DNA of 64,000 nucleotides from SZUA-430 sp040080835 (GTDB lineage: Bacteria > Pseudomonadota > Alphaproteobacteria > Micropepsales > Micropepsaceae). Shown here piece by piece: positions 1 through 9,379 of the stretch (positions are counted from its first letter, which is position 1; every line of letters starts with the position of its first letter). The notes under the pieces are model-generated. The model was given only the letters and a program-made list of their open reading frames with translations. It did not search any database and had not been told where the DNA came from. The stretch lies in NCBI GenBank assembly GCA_040080835.1, contig JBEBHP010000001.1, forward strand, positions 62,001 through 126,000. Direction: 5' to 3'. Both the position numbers and the translations under genes were made by a program.

Positions 1-691
1 AGAGCAGCAACGGGATCGCAGTCAGAGGGCCTGCCAGTATCAGGTAGAAATCGTTCAGCGTTCCAAACTTGCCAAACGCCCCGGTGTCCGATGTAAACAG
101 GTAGAGCAGGTAGCCAAGTGAAACCGGCATGAGAATTATCGTTTCCACAGTCAACCCCTCAACGGACTCGACGCTGACCATTTTGCGAATAAGTCCATAG
201 ACGCCAAAGCTCACCGCCAGTACCAGGGACACCCATGGCAGATAGCCGAGGGCCAAAGTCTGGTTCGCAACGCCCAGCACGGCAAGTCCGATTGAGACCT
301 TTTGCAACAGCGTCAGGCGTTCCTTGAGTACAAGCACGCCAAGCACGAAACTCACCAGCGGGTTGATATAATAGCCTAGGCTCGTGTCGATGATACGCTC
401 GGCCGACACCGCCCAGATGAAGACGCCCCAATTCAACGCGATCAATATGGAACTTGCGGTCAGGGCAGCCAGCGTACGTTTCCGCCACAGGGCGGCCCAC
501 AAATGGCTTGTCCGGTTACGGTACTGAACCAGGAAAAGCGTAAAGACCAGTGTCCACACAATTCGATGCGCGACTATTTCCACAGCACTCACGTGCGAAA
601 TCTGTTTCCAGAAAATCGGAATGATGCCCCAGACGATATAGGCACTGGAGGCGTAAATCATGCCTGTCCGATCAGGCTTGTGCAGACTCAT
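1..691 (-). CDS. rarD: RarD/EamA-family transporter, partial (3' end outside window)
   Basis: Inner-membrane permease of the drug/metabolite transporter superfamily. The substrate of RarD proteins is not established. The visible 230 codons start MSLHKPDRTG and run through successive hydrophobic segments. The family-typical stretches IYASSAYIVWGIIPIFWK near the N-terminus and ALNWGVFIWAV near residues 85-95 support the RarD assignment, followed by LGYYINPLVSFVLGVL. The gene lies 40 bases downstream of cimA on the same strand, so it is probably the last gene of that run. The C-terminal helices are cut off by the window edge. The start chosen is the ATG that opens the conserved N-terminus. Confidence 0.88.
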   Translation of the reverse strand, partial: MSLHKPDRTGMIYASSAYIVWGIIPIFWKQISHVSAVEIVAHRIVWTLVFTLFLVQYRNRTSHLWAALWRKRTLAALTASSILIALNWGVFIWAVSAERIIDTSLGYYINPLVSFVLGVLVLKERLTLLQKVSIGLAVLGVANQTLALGYLPWVSLVLAVSFGVYGLIRKMVSVESVEGLTVETIILMPVSLGYLLYLFTSDTGAFGKFGTLNDFYLILAGPLTAIPLLL

Positions 692-731
692 TTTCCCTGA
701 CGATCCAGTTGGTTGGCTTCGGCGGCTGTAC

Positions 732-2366
732 TCACGAAGAGCCGATGCTGCCAATGGCTGGCGCTCGGTCACGCAACAGTTTGTACGTGATGGAATCGAT
801 AAGGGCTTCAAACGACGCATCAACGATGTTGGCAGAAACCCCAACGGTCGACCATCGGTTTCCAGCGGCGTCGGCGCTTTCAATCATGACGCGTGTGACT
901 GCTTCAGTACCCGCAGTCAGGATACGCACCTTGTAGTCAACCAGCTTGAGATCTTCGAGCCATTTGGAAAAGCGTCCAAGATCCTTGCGCAGCGCATTGT
1001 CCAGTGCATTGACCGGTCCGTTTCCTTCTCCAACATTCATGATGCGCTCGCCATCCACGACGACTTTTACCACTGCCTCGGAAACTGTAACCTCTTCACC
1101 AAGGGCATTGTGCCGACGCTCCACCGATACGCGGAAGCCGTCCACTTTGAAAAAAGTCTCAACCTTGCCCAAAGCGCGCCGGGCAAGCATCTCAAGTGAT
1201 GCTTCGGCGCCGTCATAGGAGTAGCCCAGGAATTCACGTTCCTTTATCTGGTCCAGCAATCCGACCACGCGCGGATCCTTGGCATCGATGTCAAATCCCA
1301 TTTCGGCAAGTCTGCCCATCAGGTTGGAACGGCCAGCCTGGTCCGATACGGGGATTTTACGTGCATTTCCAACGGTCTCCGGAGGGACATGCTCATAGGT
1401 TCGTGGATCCTTCATGACCGCCGATGCGTGAAGCCCGCCCTTGTGTGCAAACGCAGAACTCCCGACATAGGGCGCGTGACGGTTTGGCGCCCTGTTTAGG
1501 ATTTCATCGAGCAGCCGCGACAGGTGCGTCAGTTGCTTCAGCCGTTCTCGCGAGATGCCAATTTCATATTGCGAGGCAAATTCGGGTTTCAGAATGAGTG
1601 TTGGAATCAGAGATACAAGATTGGCGTTGCCGCAACGCTCGCCAAGCCCGTTCAAGGTTCCCTGCACCTGACGCACGCCAGCCCTGATCGCTGCCAGCGT
1701 GTTGCCAACCGCATTCTCTGTGTCGTTGTGAGCATGGATTCCAAGCCGATCACCAGGTAAAGCCCGCACAACTTCGGAAACAATGCGCTCCACCTCGTGA
1801 GGAAGCGTGCCGCCATTTGTGTCGCACAGCACTGCCCAGCGTGCGCCACCGTCGAGCGCCGCCTTCAGGCACGAGATAGCAAATTCCGGATTCGATTTGT
1901 ATCCGTCGAAGAAGTGTTCGGCATCAAACATGGCTTCGCGGGTTCGCTTCACAACTTCCTGCATGCTGGCCCTGATGGCTTCCAGGTTATCCTCGCGACT
2001 GACTTCAAGAATTTTTTCGACATGAAAGTCCCAGGACTTTCCGACCAGGCAACAGGCATGGGACCACGCCTCCAGAACGCTCACGAGCCCGGGGTCATTG
2101 CCCACGCTGCGCCCTGCCCGCTTGGTCATCCCGAAGGCAACGAACTTTGCGGTCTTCAGTGGCAAAGGCTCTGAAAAGAACTTGGTGTCAGTGGGATTGG
2201 CACCTGGCCAGCCACCTTCAATATAGTCCAGGCCAAATTCGTCCAGCGCCAGCGCGATCTGGCGCTTGTCTTCAACGCTGAAGTCAACGCCTTGTGTCTG
2301 CGCCCCGTCACGAAGCGTCGTATCAAACAGATAGATGCGTTCCCGTCTCACGATACGACCTTCCAT
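732..2366 (-). CDS. cimA: (R)-citramalate synthase
   Basis: Condenses pyruvate with acetyl-CoA to (R)-citramalate, the first step of the threonine-independent route to 2-oxobutanoate and isoleucine. The 544-residue protein has the HMG-CoA-lyase/LeuA TIM-barrel entry motif LFDTTLRDGAQTQGV (residues 13-27), metal-binding HAH (211-213) and the LNGLGERCGNANL signature (238-250). A C-terminal LeuA-type allosteric domain covers roughly residues 400-540. Sequence features fit CimA rather than 2-isopropylmalate or homocitrate synthase, but substrate choice in this superfamily is not certain by eye. An AAGGG Shine-Dalgarno lies six bases before the ATG. The start overlaps the end of cysS by 19 bases, so translation is probably coupled. 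Confidence 0.9.
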   Translation of the reverse strand: MEGRIVRRERIYLFDTTLRDGAQTQGVDFSVEDKRQIALALDEFGLDYIEGGWPGANPTDTKFFSEPLPLKTAKFVAFGMTKRAGRSVGNDPGLVSVLEAWSHACCLVGKSWDFHVEKILEVSREDNLEAIRASMQEVVKRTREAMFDAEHFFDGYKSNPEFAISCLKAALDGGARWAVLCDTNGGTLPHEVERIVSEVVRALPGDRLGIHAHNDTENAVGNTLAAIRAGVRQVQGTLNGLGERCGNANLVSLIPTLILKPEFASQYEIGISRERLKQLTHLSRLLDEILNRAPNRHAPYVGSSAFAHKGGLHASAVMKDPRTYEHVPPETVGNARKIPVSDQAGRSNLMGRLAEMGFDIDAKDPRVVGLLDQIKEREFLGYSYDGAEASLEMLARRALGKVETFFKVDGFRVSVERRHNALGEEVTVSEAVVKVVVDGERIMNVGEGNGPVNALDNALRKDLGRFSKWLEDLKLVDYKVRILTAGTEAVTRVMIESADAAGNRWSTVGVSANIVDASFEALIDSITYKLLRDRAPAIGSIGSS

Positions 2367-3715
2367 GTTGTACCCTTGGGGCCATCCTCGATTGCAACTC
2401 CCATGGCAGCAAGCTCACCACGCAAGCGGTCGGCTTCTGCAAAGTTCTTTGCCGTGCGGGCAGCGTTCCGCTTTGCAATCATGTCTTCAACGGCGTAAGC
2501 ATCAACGGTCTGCCCCACGACAAGGTCCTGATCGCGCTCACCACCATACAACCCGGCAAAACTCAGCGCGCGCCTCAATTGCGCACGGTCTGCACCGTTG
2601 CTGCGCGCTCTGCCCGCCAGTCCGTGCAATACCGTCATGGCGGCGGGTGTGTTCAGGTCGTCCGATAGTGCTGCAACAAAGTCTGGATGCACATCAGCAG
2701 ATTCCGGCGCGTCGTGGATGATGCGCGCCCAATCCATCAGCGTTGAACGCGCCGCTGTCAACCGGTCAACGGTCCAGTCAATCGGCTGGCGGTAATGTGT
2801 CTGCAGCATTGCAAAGCGTAGGACGCGCCCGTGCCATTGCTGGTCGCCAAACTTCTTTTCGGCGAGCAACTCGCGGATCGTTATGAAGTTACCTAGCGAC
2901 TTGGACATCTTCTCGCCTTCAACCTGAAGGAAACCATTGTGAAGCCAGTAGTTCGCAATGGGTTTTCCATGATGGACACCTGCACTCTGTGCCACCTCGT
3001 TTTCGTGATGCGGAAACATCAGGTCGATGCCACCGGCATGAATGTCAAACGTTTCTCCAAGGTGCTTTTCCCCCATCGCCGAGCATTCAATGTGCCAGCC
3101 CGGACGACCACGCCCCCAAGGACTGTCCCAGCCCGGCATGGATGCGTCGGATGGCTTCCACAGCACAAAATCCATGGGATTCTTCTTGTACGGCGCGATT
3201 TCGACACGCGCGCCTGCAAGCATCTCGTCAAGCGAGCGCCGGGACAACCTGCCATAGCCTGGATCCGAAGGGACATCGAACAGCACATGCCCTTCGGCGA
3301 CATAGGCGTGTTTGTTGGACACCAAAAGCGAAATCATCGCCACGATTTCGTCCATACTTTCGGTCACACGGGGTTCAACTGTTGGAGAAAGGCAACCGAG
3401 CGAAATCGCATCCTCCTGATAGATCTTCGCGGTACCCTCGGTCAGATCGCGAATAGAAACCTTGCGTTCCGCCGCGCGCGCAATGATCTTGTCTTCCACA
3501 TCAGTGATGTTGCGCACGTAGGTAACGTGGCTTTCGCCGTAGATGTGACGAAGCAGGCGGAACAGCACGTCGAACACGATCACGGGCCGACCATTGCCAA
3601 TATGCGCAAAGTCGTACACCGTCGGTCCGCACACATACATGCGCACGTTCTTCGGATCGATCGGCTTGAAGACCTGCTTCTCGCGCGCCAGTGTGTTGTA
3701 GACCGTCAAGCTCAT
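2348..3715 (-). CDS. cysS: Cysteinyl-tRNA synthetase
   Basis: Class I aminoacyl-tRNA synthetase that charges tRNA-Cys in the cytoplasm. Visible signatures are the zinc-site region MYVCGPTVYD (Cys29), the HIGN variant of the HIGH motif (residues 38-41) and KMSKS within GEKMSKSLGN. The length of 456 residues is normal. Start choice: upstream in-frame starts exist at 3733 and 3718, but a GAGGA Shine-Dalgarno sits seven bases before the ATG at 3715, and the protein then begins MSLTVYNT as in the family. It lies between gltX and cimA on the same strand and overlaps cimA at its 3' end. Confidence 0.97.
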   Translation of the reverse strand: MSLTVYNTLAREKQVFKPIDPKNVRMYVCGPTVYDFAHIGNGRPVIVFDVLFRLLRHIYGESHVTYVRNITDVEDKIIARAAERKVSIRDLTEGTAKIYQEDAISLGCLSPTVEPRVTESMDEIVAMISLLVSNKHAYVAEGHVLFDVPSDPGYGRLSRRSLDEMLAGARVEIAPYKKNPMDFVLWKPSDASMPGWDSPWGRGRPGWHIECSAMGEKHLGETFDIHAGGIDLMFPHHENEVAQSAGVHHGKPIANYWLHNGFLQVEGEKMSKSLGNFITIRELLAEKKFGDQQWHGRVLRFAMLQTHYRQPIDWTVDRLTAARSTLMDWARIIHDAPESADVHPDFVAALSDDLNTPAAMTVLHGLAGRARSNGADRAQLRRALSFAGLYGGERDQDLVVGQTVDAYAVEDMIAKRNAARTAKNFAEADRLRGELAAMGVAIEDGPKGTTWKVVS

Positions 3716-3909
3716 CATCAAATCCTCAAGCATTCCGTCCGGTTGGCGGGTGCTGGGATTCAGGTCTCAGGATGAGAAAGGAATCAGTAGCGCGGCCGCC
3801 TGAATTGGTTCAGCCACAAATACAAATGAAGAGGCCAGCAATCACCTTTGCAGGTGTTGCACCGGTCTGTTCAGAACTGGAAGTTCCGATCATAACGATT
3901 GCCGTTCCT

Positions 3910-5247
3910 CTATGCCGCCTGACCGGAAAGCCGCTTCTGGGCCCGTTCAGGTCCAATGAGCGGTAGCAGTTTTTTCATTTCAGGTCCATGGGCCTGCCCC
4001 GTCAAGGCTAACCTTAGCGGCATAAACAAAGCCTTACCTTTGGCCCCCGTTTTGGCTGTAATTGCGCTGGTCCATTCACTCCAGGTCGTTTCGCTGAAAG
4101 GCCCGTGCGGCAACAATCCGCGGGCCTGTTCTGCAAATTCAGCGCTCTCAATGACAGGATCAAGCGGCCCCTGAACAACACGCCACCACCCCGACGCTTC
4201 GTTCAGCAATTGGATGTTATCGCGAACCGTCTCCCAGAAAACTGCCCCGCCACCGACACCCAGACCCTCGAGTCTTGCAGAGATAGCGTCGAAAGGCAGG
4301 GCATGCAGAAGCTTGTGATTGATGACCCGGACTTCAGTCAGTTCGAAGTGAGCAGGTGCTCTCGAAAATTTTGACAGGTCGAAGTCTGCAACGAGTTCGT
4401 CAAGCGTACCGCGCGCGACAACCGGATCCGACGTTCCCAGCTTTGCCAGCAAACTGTTGATCGCCTGCGGCTCAACGCCTTCCTTCCGGAATTCTTCAAT
4501 CGAAAGCGAGCCAATACGCTTCGAAAGCGCTTCTCCGCCTGTACCGACCAGCATCGAGAAATGCGCAAACTGCGGGACGGGCGCGCCCAGCGCTTCAAAA
4601 ATTTCAATTTGCACACCTGTATTGGTGACGTGATCCTCACCGCGAATGATGTGGGATATGGCGAAGTCGATGTCATCGACAACGCTTGGCAGGGTGTACA
4701 GAAAGCGTCCATCTTCTCGGATCAGGACCGGATCGGAAAGCGATGCAGTCTCGATGTGCACAGGTCCGCGGATGATGTCATGGAATTCGACGGACTTGCC
4801 CGACAGCTTGAAACGCCAATGCGGCTTGCGCCCCTTTGATTCAAGTTCCGTTCGCTGATCGTCAGTGAGGCTCAGCGCGGCGCGGTCATAGACGGGCGGC
4901 TTGTGCTGAGCCAACTGCCGCTTGCGACGTCTGTCAAGTTCGTCCGCTGTCTCGTAGCAGGGATACAGCCGCCCCATCGCACGAAGATTGTTGGCTGCTG
5001 CCTCATGCTGGATCGCCCGCTCGGACTGCTTTGCGAACAGGTCGTGCGAGAGCCCAAGCCAGGCCAAGTCGGTTTCAATTCCTTTGGCAAACTCATCAGT
5101 TGACCGCTCTGCATCGGTATCATCAAGACGCAACAGGAACTTGCCGCCGGTCTTTCGCGCGAACAAACAGTTGGTGAGCGCCGCGCGAATATTGCCGACG
5201 TGAAGTTTGCCAGTGGGGCTTGGGGCGAAGCGGACGACTGTAGTCAT
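3910..5247 (-). CDS. gltX: Glutamyl-tRNA synthetase with ALSKR in place of KMSKS
   Basis: Class I synthetase that charges tRNA-Glu (and tRNA-Gln in non-discriminating forms). N-terminal VVRFAPSPTGKLHVGN carries the HIGH-type motif (HVGN, residues 16-19). The second catalytic loop reads GGEALSKRIGSLSIEEF, so the first lysine of KMSKS is replaced; this variant is known in one of the two alphaproteobacterial GluRS types. Length (445 residues) is on the short side but complete, with the anticodon-binding helical domain at the C-terminus. The second ATG (5247) is preferred over 5253 because GGAA lies five bases upstream of it. Many alphaproteobacteria carry a second gltX; whether this genome does cannot be seen here. 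Confidence 0.94.
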   Translation of the reverse strand: MTTVVRFAPSPTGKLHVGNIRAALTNCLFARKTGGKFLLRLDDTDAERSTDEFAKGIETDLAWLGLSHDLFAKQSERAIQHEAAANNLRAMGRLYPCYETADELDRRRKRQLAQHKPPVYDRAALSLTDDQRTELESKGRKPHWRFKLSGKSVEFHDIIRGPVHIETASLSDPVLIREDGRFLYTLPSVVDDIDFAISHIIRGEDHVTNTGVQIEIFEALGAPVPQFAHFSMLVGTGGEALSKRIGSLSIEEFRKEGVEPQAINSLLAKLGTSDPVVARGTLDELVADFDLSKFSRAPAHFELTEVRVINHKLLHALPFDAISARLEGLGVGGGAVFWETVRDNIQLLNEASGWWRVVQGPLDPVIESAEFAEQARGLLPHGPFSETTWSEWTSAITAKTGAKGKALFMPLRLALTGQAHGPEMKKLLPLIGPERAQKRLSGQAA

Positions 5248-5316
5248 GGTCATTCCATTACGTCATGGCCGGGCTTGATATCAATTGTCAAAAGCGCACG
5301 CCGGACGTGAGATCGC

Positions 5317-6975
5317 TCAGGTCGCGTCCCGGAACGCATTTGTTATGGGATAGCGGCGGTCGCGCCCGAAGTTTCGCCGTGTGATCTTGACCCCCGGAGG
5401 CGCTTGCCGTCGCTTGTACTCGGCAATGGACAGCAAATGCTCTATCCGCTTGATCGTCGCCAGGTCATGACCGCGCTTCATGATTTCTTCAACCGGCATC
5501 TCGCCTTCGACAAGGCACTCCAGAATGTCATCAAGCTTGGGATAGGGCGGAAGCGAATCCTCGTCTTTTTGGTTGGCGCGCAATTCTGCCGTAGGAGGTT
5601 TTGTAATCACACGTTCAGGCATCACGCGGCCAGACGGACCAAGCGCGCCTTTGGGCGCGTGCGAATTGCGCCAGCTCGACAGCGCAAAGACCTGCATCTT
5701 GTACAGATCCTTCAGAACGTTGTAGCCGCCGCACATGTCCCCATAAAGCGTCGCATACCCGACCGACATTTCAGACTTGTTTCCGGTGGTTACAACCATC
5801 GGCCCAAACTTGTTGGACAGCGCCATCAGGATCACGCCGCGGATACGCGACTGGATGTTCTCTTCGGTTGTATCCGGAGCCCTCCCGGAAAACGCTGGCG
5901 ACAGCATGCCCCCAAAGGCCTTGACGACATCTTCGATCGCTATCGAGTCCAGCTTCGTACTCAACAGGCGAGCAACTTCGGACGCATCATCGAGACTGTC
6001 CTGTGACGTGTATGTCGAGGGCATCATCACGCAGTGCACGCGATCGGCACCTAACGCATCAACGGCGACGGCAGCGGTCAGCGCAGAGTCGATACCACCT
6101 GAAAGTCCAAGCACCACCCCCGGAAACCGGTTCTTGCGCACATAGTCGCCCAGACCCAGCATCATCGCCTGATAAATCGCCTCCAGGCCCGCTGGCAGTC
6201 GTGACTTCGCTCCGGCTTCACAAATCCAGGTTCCGCCCTTCCGCTGCCAGTGCGTGATCACGAGCGCTTCTTCCCAGGCAGGCATTTGCAAGGCGAGACT
6301 GCGGTCGGCGTTCAACACAAACGATGCACCGTCGAATACCAGTTCGTCCTGCCCTCCCATTTGGTTGAGATACCCGAGCGGCAACCCGCTTTCGACAACC
6401 CGCGCGACGGCGATGTTCAGGCGGGTTTCTTCCTTCGAATATTCGTAGGGCGATCCGTTCGGCACCAGCAGGATTTCCGCACCGGTCTCCGACAGGCACT
6501 CAACGACATCACCCTTCCAGATATCTTCGCAGATCGGAACGCCAATCCGCACGCCCCGCACATCAATAGGCCCCGGCATCGGTCCAGGTACGAAAACCCG
6601 CTTTTCATCAAAGACGCCATAGTTGGGAAGGTCAACCTTGAAGCGCACAGCCTTCACTAGCCCGCCATCAAGATAGGCATAGGCATTGTGCAGATTGCCT
6701 GCATCCAACCAAGGGCTACCGATCAGCACACCAGGACCCGTGCCGGTGTCCCTGGCAAGCGCCTCTACGGCGGCGCGCGCGTCGGCCTGCAGCGCAGGCT
6801 TCAGGACCAGGTCTTCAGGTGGGTACCCAACAATGAACAGCTCGCTGAACATCACGATGTCCGCGCCTTGCGCCGCGGCATCGGCTCTGGCCTTTCTCGC
6901 CTTTGCAAGGTTTCCGGGTATGTCACCGAGGATCGGGTTCAGCTGCGCAAATGCAATCTTGAGAGAGTCGGTCAT
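5317..6975 (-). CDS. nadE: Glutamine-dependent NAD+ synthetase
   Basis: Converts deamido-NAD to NAD with ATP and glutamine-derived ammonia. The 552-residue two-domain form combines an N-terminal nitrilase-type amidohydrolase (FSELFIVGYPPEDL with the catalytic Glu, the Lys in RFKVDLPNYGVFDEKR, the Cys in GVPICEDIW) with a C-terminal synthetase domain holding the PP-loop SGGIDSALTAA. It ends with the family-typical basic tail PGVKITRRNFGRDRRYP. The ATG at 6975 is preferred to a GTG at 6984 because AAGG lies eight bases upstream of it. It lies between gltX and the sugar aminotransferase on the same strand, 53 bases after the latter. Confidence 0.97.
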   Translation of the reverse strand: MTDSLKIAFAQLNPILGDIPGNLAKARKARADAAAQGADIVMFSELFIVGYPPEDLVLKPALQADARAAVEALARDTGTGPGVLIGSPWLDAGNLHNAYAYLDGGLVKAVRFKVDLPNYGVFDEKRVFVPGPMPGPIDVRGVRIGVPICEDIWKGDVVECLSETGAEILLVPNGSPYEYSKEETRLNIAVARVVESGLPLGYLNQMGGQDELVFDGASFVLNADRSLALQMPAWEEALVITHWQRKGGTWICEAGAKSRLPAGLEAIYQAMMLGLGDYVRKNRFPGVVLGLSGGIDSALTAAVAVDALGADRVHCVMMPSTYTSQDSLDDASEVARLLSTKLDSIAIEDVVKAFGGMLSPAFSGRAPDTTEENIQSRIRGVILMALSNKFGPMVVTTGNKSEMSVGYATLYGDMCGGYNVLKDLYKMQVFALSSWRNSHAPKGALGPSGRVMPERVITKPPTAELRANQKDEDSLPPYPKLDDILECLVEGEMPVEEIMKRGHDLATIKRIEHLLSIAEYKRRQAPPGVKITRRNFGRDRRYPITNAFRDAT

Positions 6976-7037
6976 GACACTCACCTTAACCGAAATTGCC
7001 CATGCATGCGCTCACGACACTGGACAATTTCCTGGGA

Positions 7038-8201
7038 TCAAACGGCGGACTTTACCGCGGCAACAACCTTGTCAATCTGTGCGTCTGTCAGATAGGGATG
7101 CATCGGCAGGCTCATCACGCGCTCCGCAAGCTTCTCGCAAACCGGCAAGCCACCCTTCGGGGCATAGGCCGCGAAGGCTTTGTGCTGGTGCAACGACTTG
7201 TAATAGTAGATCGAAGTCGGCACGCCCGCTTCCTGGAGCTTCTTCATGATGTCGGCGCGATTGTTGACCATGATCGTGAACAGGCCCCACGCGTTCTGGC
7301 TGCCCGCGGGAACATGCTGCATTTCAACCGAATTTCCCAAGCCCTGCCGATAGCGCTGGGCAACACGCTCGCGCGCCTTCATCTCGTCGGCAAACACCGT
7401 CAGTTTTGAAAGAAGAACGGCACACTGGACCGAATCCAGTCGTCCGTTGACACCAACGCGGATGGATTCTTTCTTCACGGCATCGGTTCCATGCCAGCGG
7501 ATCGACGACCAGCGGTCGAAGCGCGCCGCATCATCCGTCAGCATGGCCCCGCCGTCGCCGTAACAACCAAGTGTCTTGGATGGATAGAAACTGGTCGCCG
7601 TCATGTCGGTCAGCGCACCGATGCGGGTACCATTCTGCGCACCACCGAAGCTCTGTGCGGCGTCTGCCAGCACCAGCATGCCGTGCTTCTTCGCAACCTT
7701 GTTGATCGCAATGTAGTCTGCCGGAAGGCCGTAAAGGTCAACTGCAATCACCATGCGCGGTCGCAGGGTTCCCTCGCGAAGCACGGCTTCGATCTGAGAC
7801 TCAAGATGGGTCACATCGATGTTGCACGTGTGTGCATCCACATCCACGAAAACAGGCGTGGCTCCAGCCACCAATACGGCGTTGGCTGTGGCGTTGTAGG
7901 TAAAGCCCGGGATGAAGATGGCGTCGCTTGCTTTCACGTCTTCGCCCATGAGGGCAATTACCAGCGCGTCAGTCCCGCTCGCTACTGCAAGCGCATGCTT
8001 TGCACCCGCCCACGCGGCGAGCTGGGCTTCAAACTCGGCCACCTCAGGACCGCCAATAAAGGCGCCGTGATCCAGGACTTTCTGCCAGCGTTTCTCAATA
8101 TCTGCACGCAGCATTTTCTTGGGCGTTTCAAGATCAAAGAAACGGATCGGGCCCGCATCCGCGCTCGCGGTGCGGGTATCAGATGATTTGGCTTCAGGCA
8201 T
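7038..8201 (-). CDS. DegT/DnrJ/EryC1/StrS-family PLP sugar aminotransferase
   Basis: PLP-dependent aminotransferase acting on a nucleotide-linked keto-sugar, of the kind used for amino-sugars in surface polysaccharides. Visible signatures: FIGGPEVAEFEAQLAAW, VASGTDALVIAL (phosphate-binding region), ADAAQSFGG with the PLP Asp, and TSFYPSKTLGCYGDGGAML with the Schiff-base Lys. Overall it resembles WbpE/WlbC-type enzymes, which aminate UDP-2-acetamido-2-deoxy-3-oxo-glucuronate. Start choice: the reading frame is open 61 codons further upstream, but conserved sequence begins after MPEAKSSD. This ATG overlaps the stop of the adjacent Gfo/Idh/MocA gene by eight bases. That partner is of the WbpB type, so the pair probably makes a 3-amino sugar; the exact sugar is inferred. 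Confidence 0.92.
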   Translation of the reverse strand: MPEAKSSDTRTASADAGPIRFFDLETPKKMLRADIEKRWQKVLDHGAFIGGPEVAEFEAQLAAWAGAKHALAVASGTDALVIALMGEDVKASDAIFIPGFTYNATANAVLVAGATPVFVDVDAHTCNIDVTHLESQIEAVLREGTLRPRMVIAVDLYGLPADYIAINKVAKKHGMLVLADAAQSFGGAQNGTRIGALTDMTATSFYPSKTLGCYGDGGAMLTDDAARFDRWSSIRWHGTDAVKKESIRVGVNGRLDSVQCAVLLSKLTVFADEMKARERVAQRYRQGLGNSVEMQHVPAGSQNAWGLFTIMVNNRADIMKKLQEAGVPTSIYYYKSLHQHKAFAAYAPKGGLPVCEKLAERVMSLPMHPYLTDAQIDKVVAAVKSAV

Positions 8202-9168
8202 GGACAAGTCTCTTTTGACTGGCGGGGGACTTCGCAGAATCCAGGATCTTGAGTGCCGTATCAAGCGCCTGGCGCGCTTCACGTGGAGCGATCGCGGCAG
8301 GACGCTTTTCGCGGACCGCGCGGACAAATTGCGCGACGCCGTGGCCCAGCGGGTCAATCGATGGACATGGCATGCCGACGACACTTGTTCCCTGGCTCGC
8401 CAGCGATTTGATGTTGCGCGGTGTGGTGTTTGTCATTTCACGGGTCAGGAAGTCGATATGGATTTCACCGTCCGGATAGGTCACGCGCATGAAGCGCTTG
8501 CGCTCATCAGCCATGCGGCTGGCAAAAAGATTGATCTCCATTCCGTCGGCCAGCATCACCACGGCTGCAACCTCGTCGGAGCGCGAAGGCATCGAACGTT
8601 CCGTGGCTTCAATCGATACGACGTCCGCCGAATTCAGTTGATGCGCAAGGTCGATATCATGGATCATGAGATCCAGAACGACACTGACGTCAGTGTTTCT
8701 TGGATTGAATGGAGCGGCGCGGTGCGTCTCGATCCTGAGCGGCTTCACATTGCCGTCAAACAGGCCGAGCCAGCGCATGACAAATCGTTCCTGGTGTCCC
8801 GTGTGCAGCACGGCGCCGCGCGCCTCCGACACACGCACAAGCGCATCAGCTTCACGCATCGTCGCCGCCAGAGGCTTTTCGACAAACACATGCTTGCCCT
8901 GGTTCAGGCAGCCGACGCCGATCTCGCCATGATAGCGTGCGGGTGCAGCGATCGTCACGATGTCGACATGAGGCAGCATGGCACGCCAGCCGGCAAATGC
9001 GGTGACGCCGAAATCATTCGCAAGCGTCTGCGCGCGCACTTCGGACACGTCGGCGATGCCCACAAGCTTCACGCCCGGCAGCGACGCATATTTTTGCGCG
9101 TGCAAGCGGCCAAACGCACCGGCTCCAATAACGCCAGCCCTGATCTCCTGAAGGTTGTCCGCCTGCAT
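8194..9168 (-). CDS. Gfo/Idh/MocA-family NAD-dependent sugar dehydrogenase
   Basis: Cytoplasmic oxidoreductase with an N-terminal Rossmann fold (AGVIGAGAFGRLHAQKY) and the family catalytic motif EKPLA in HVFVEKPLAATMREADAL. HTGHQERF and LDLMIHDIDL are typical of the C-terminal domain. It likely oxidises a nucleotide-sugar at C3 (WbpB-like) and hands the keto-sugar to the aminotransferase encoded immediately downstream, with which it overlaps by eight bases. The frame is open 71 codons upstream of the chosen ATG, but that segment shows no family similarity. MQADNLQEIRAGVIGAG puts the nucleotide-binding loop where it should be. It heads the minus-strand run and is divergent from the MDR gene at 9380 across about 210 bases. 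Confidence 0.88.
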   Translation of the reverse strand: MQADNLQEIRAGVIGAGAFGRLHAQKYASLPGVKLVGIADVSEVRAQTLANDFGVTAFAGWRAMLPHVDIVTIAAPARYHGEIGVGCLNQGKHVFVEKPLAATMREADALVRVSEARGAVLHTGHQERFVMRWLGLFDGNVKPLRIETHRAAPFNPRNTDVSVVLDLMIHDIDLAHQLNSADVVSIEATERSMPSRSDEVAAVVMLADGMEINLFASRMADERKRFMRVTYPDGEIHIDFLTREMTNTTPRNIKSLASQGTSVVGMPCPSIDPLGHGVAQFVRAVREKRPAAIAPREARQALDTALKILDSAKSPASQKRLVHA

Positions 9169-9379
9169 ACCCGGTACCTGTTTCCTAACTGAACTGCGCA
9201 ACCCACGCGTGCGGGTCATGATGTCTGCTTTGATTCTTCTACGCCACAAGGGGTACTGACGCAGCAATTCAACAAATATTGCAACCCTGTCATGTGAAAC
9301 CTGCCGCTTGCTGCAATGGCAGATTTCGAAGACAAGATATGGTTGACAGCACTCGCAATCCACAACCTGGAGACAAACC

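Noticed and set aside
8119..9192. A 357-codon plus-strand frame opposite the sugar dehydrogenase
   Set aside because: It lies opposite a clear Gfo/Idh/MocA gene and the aminotransferase start, with an Arg/His/Asp-rich translation typical of antisense frames.
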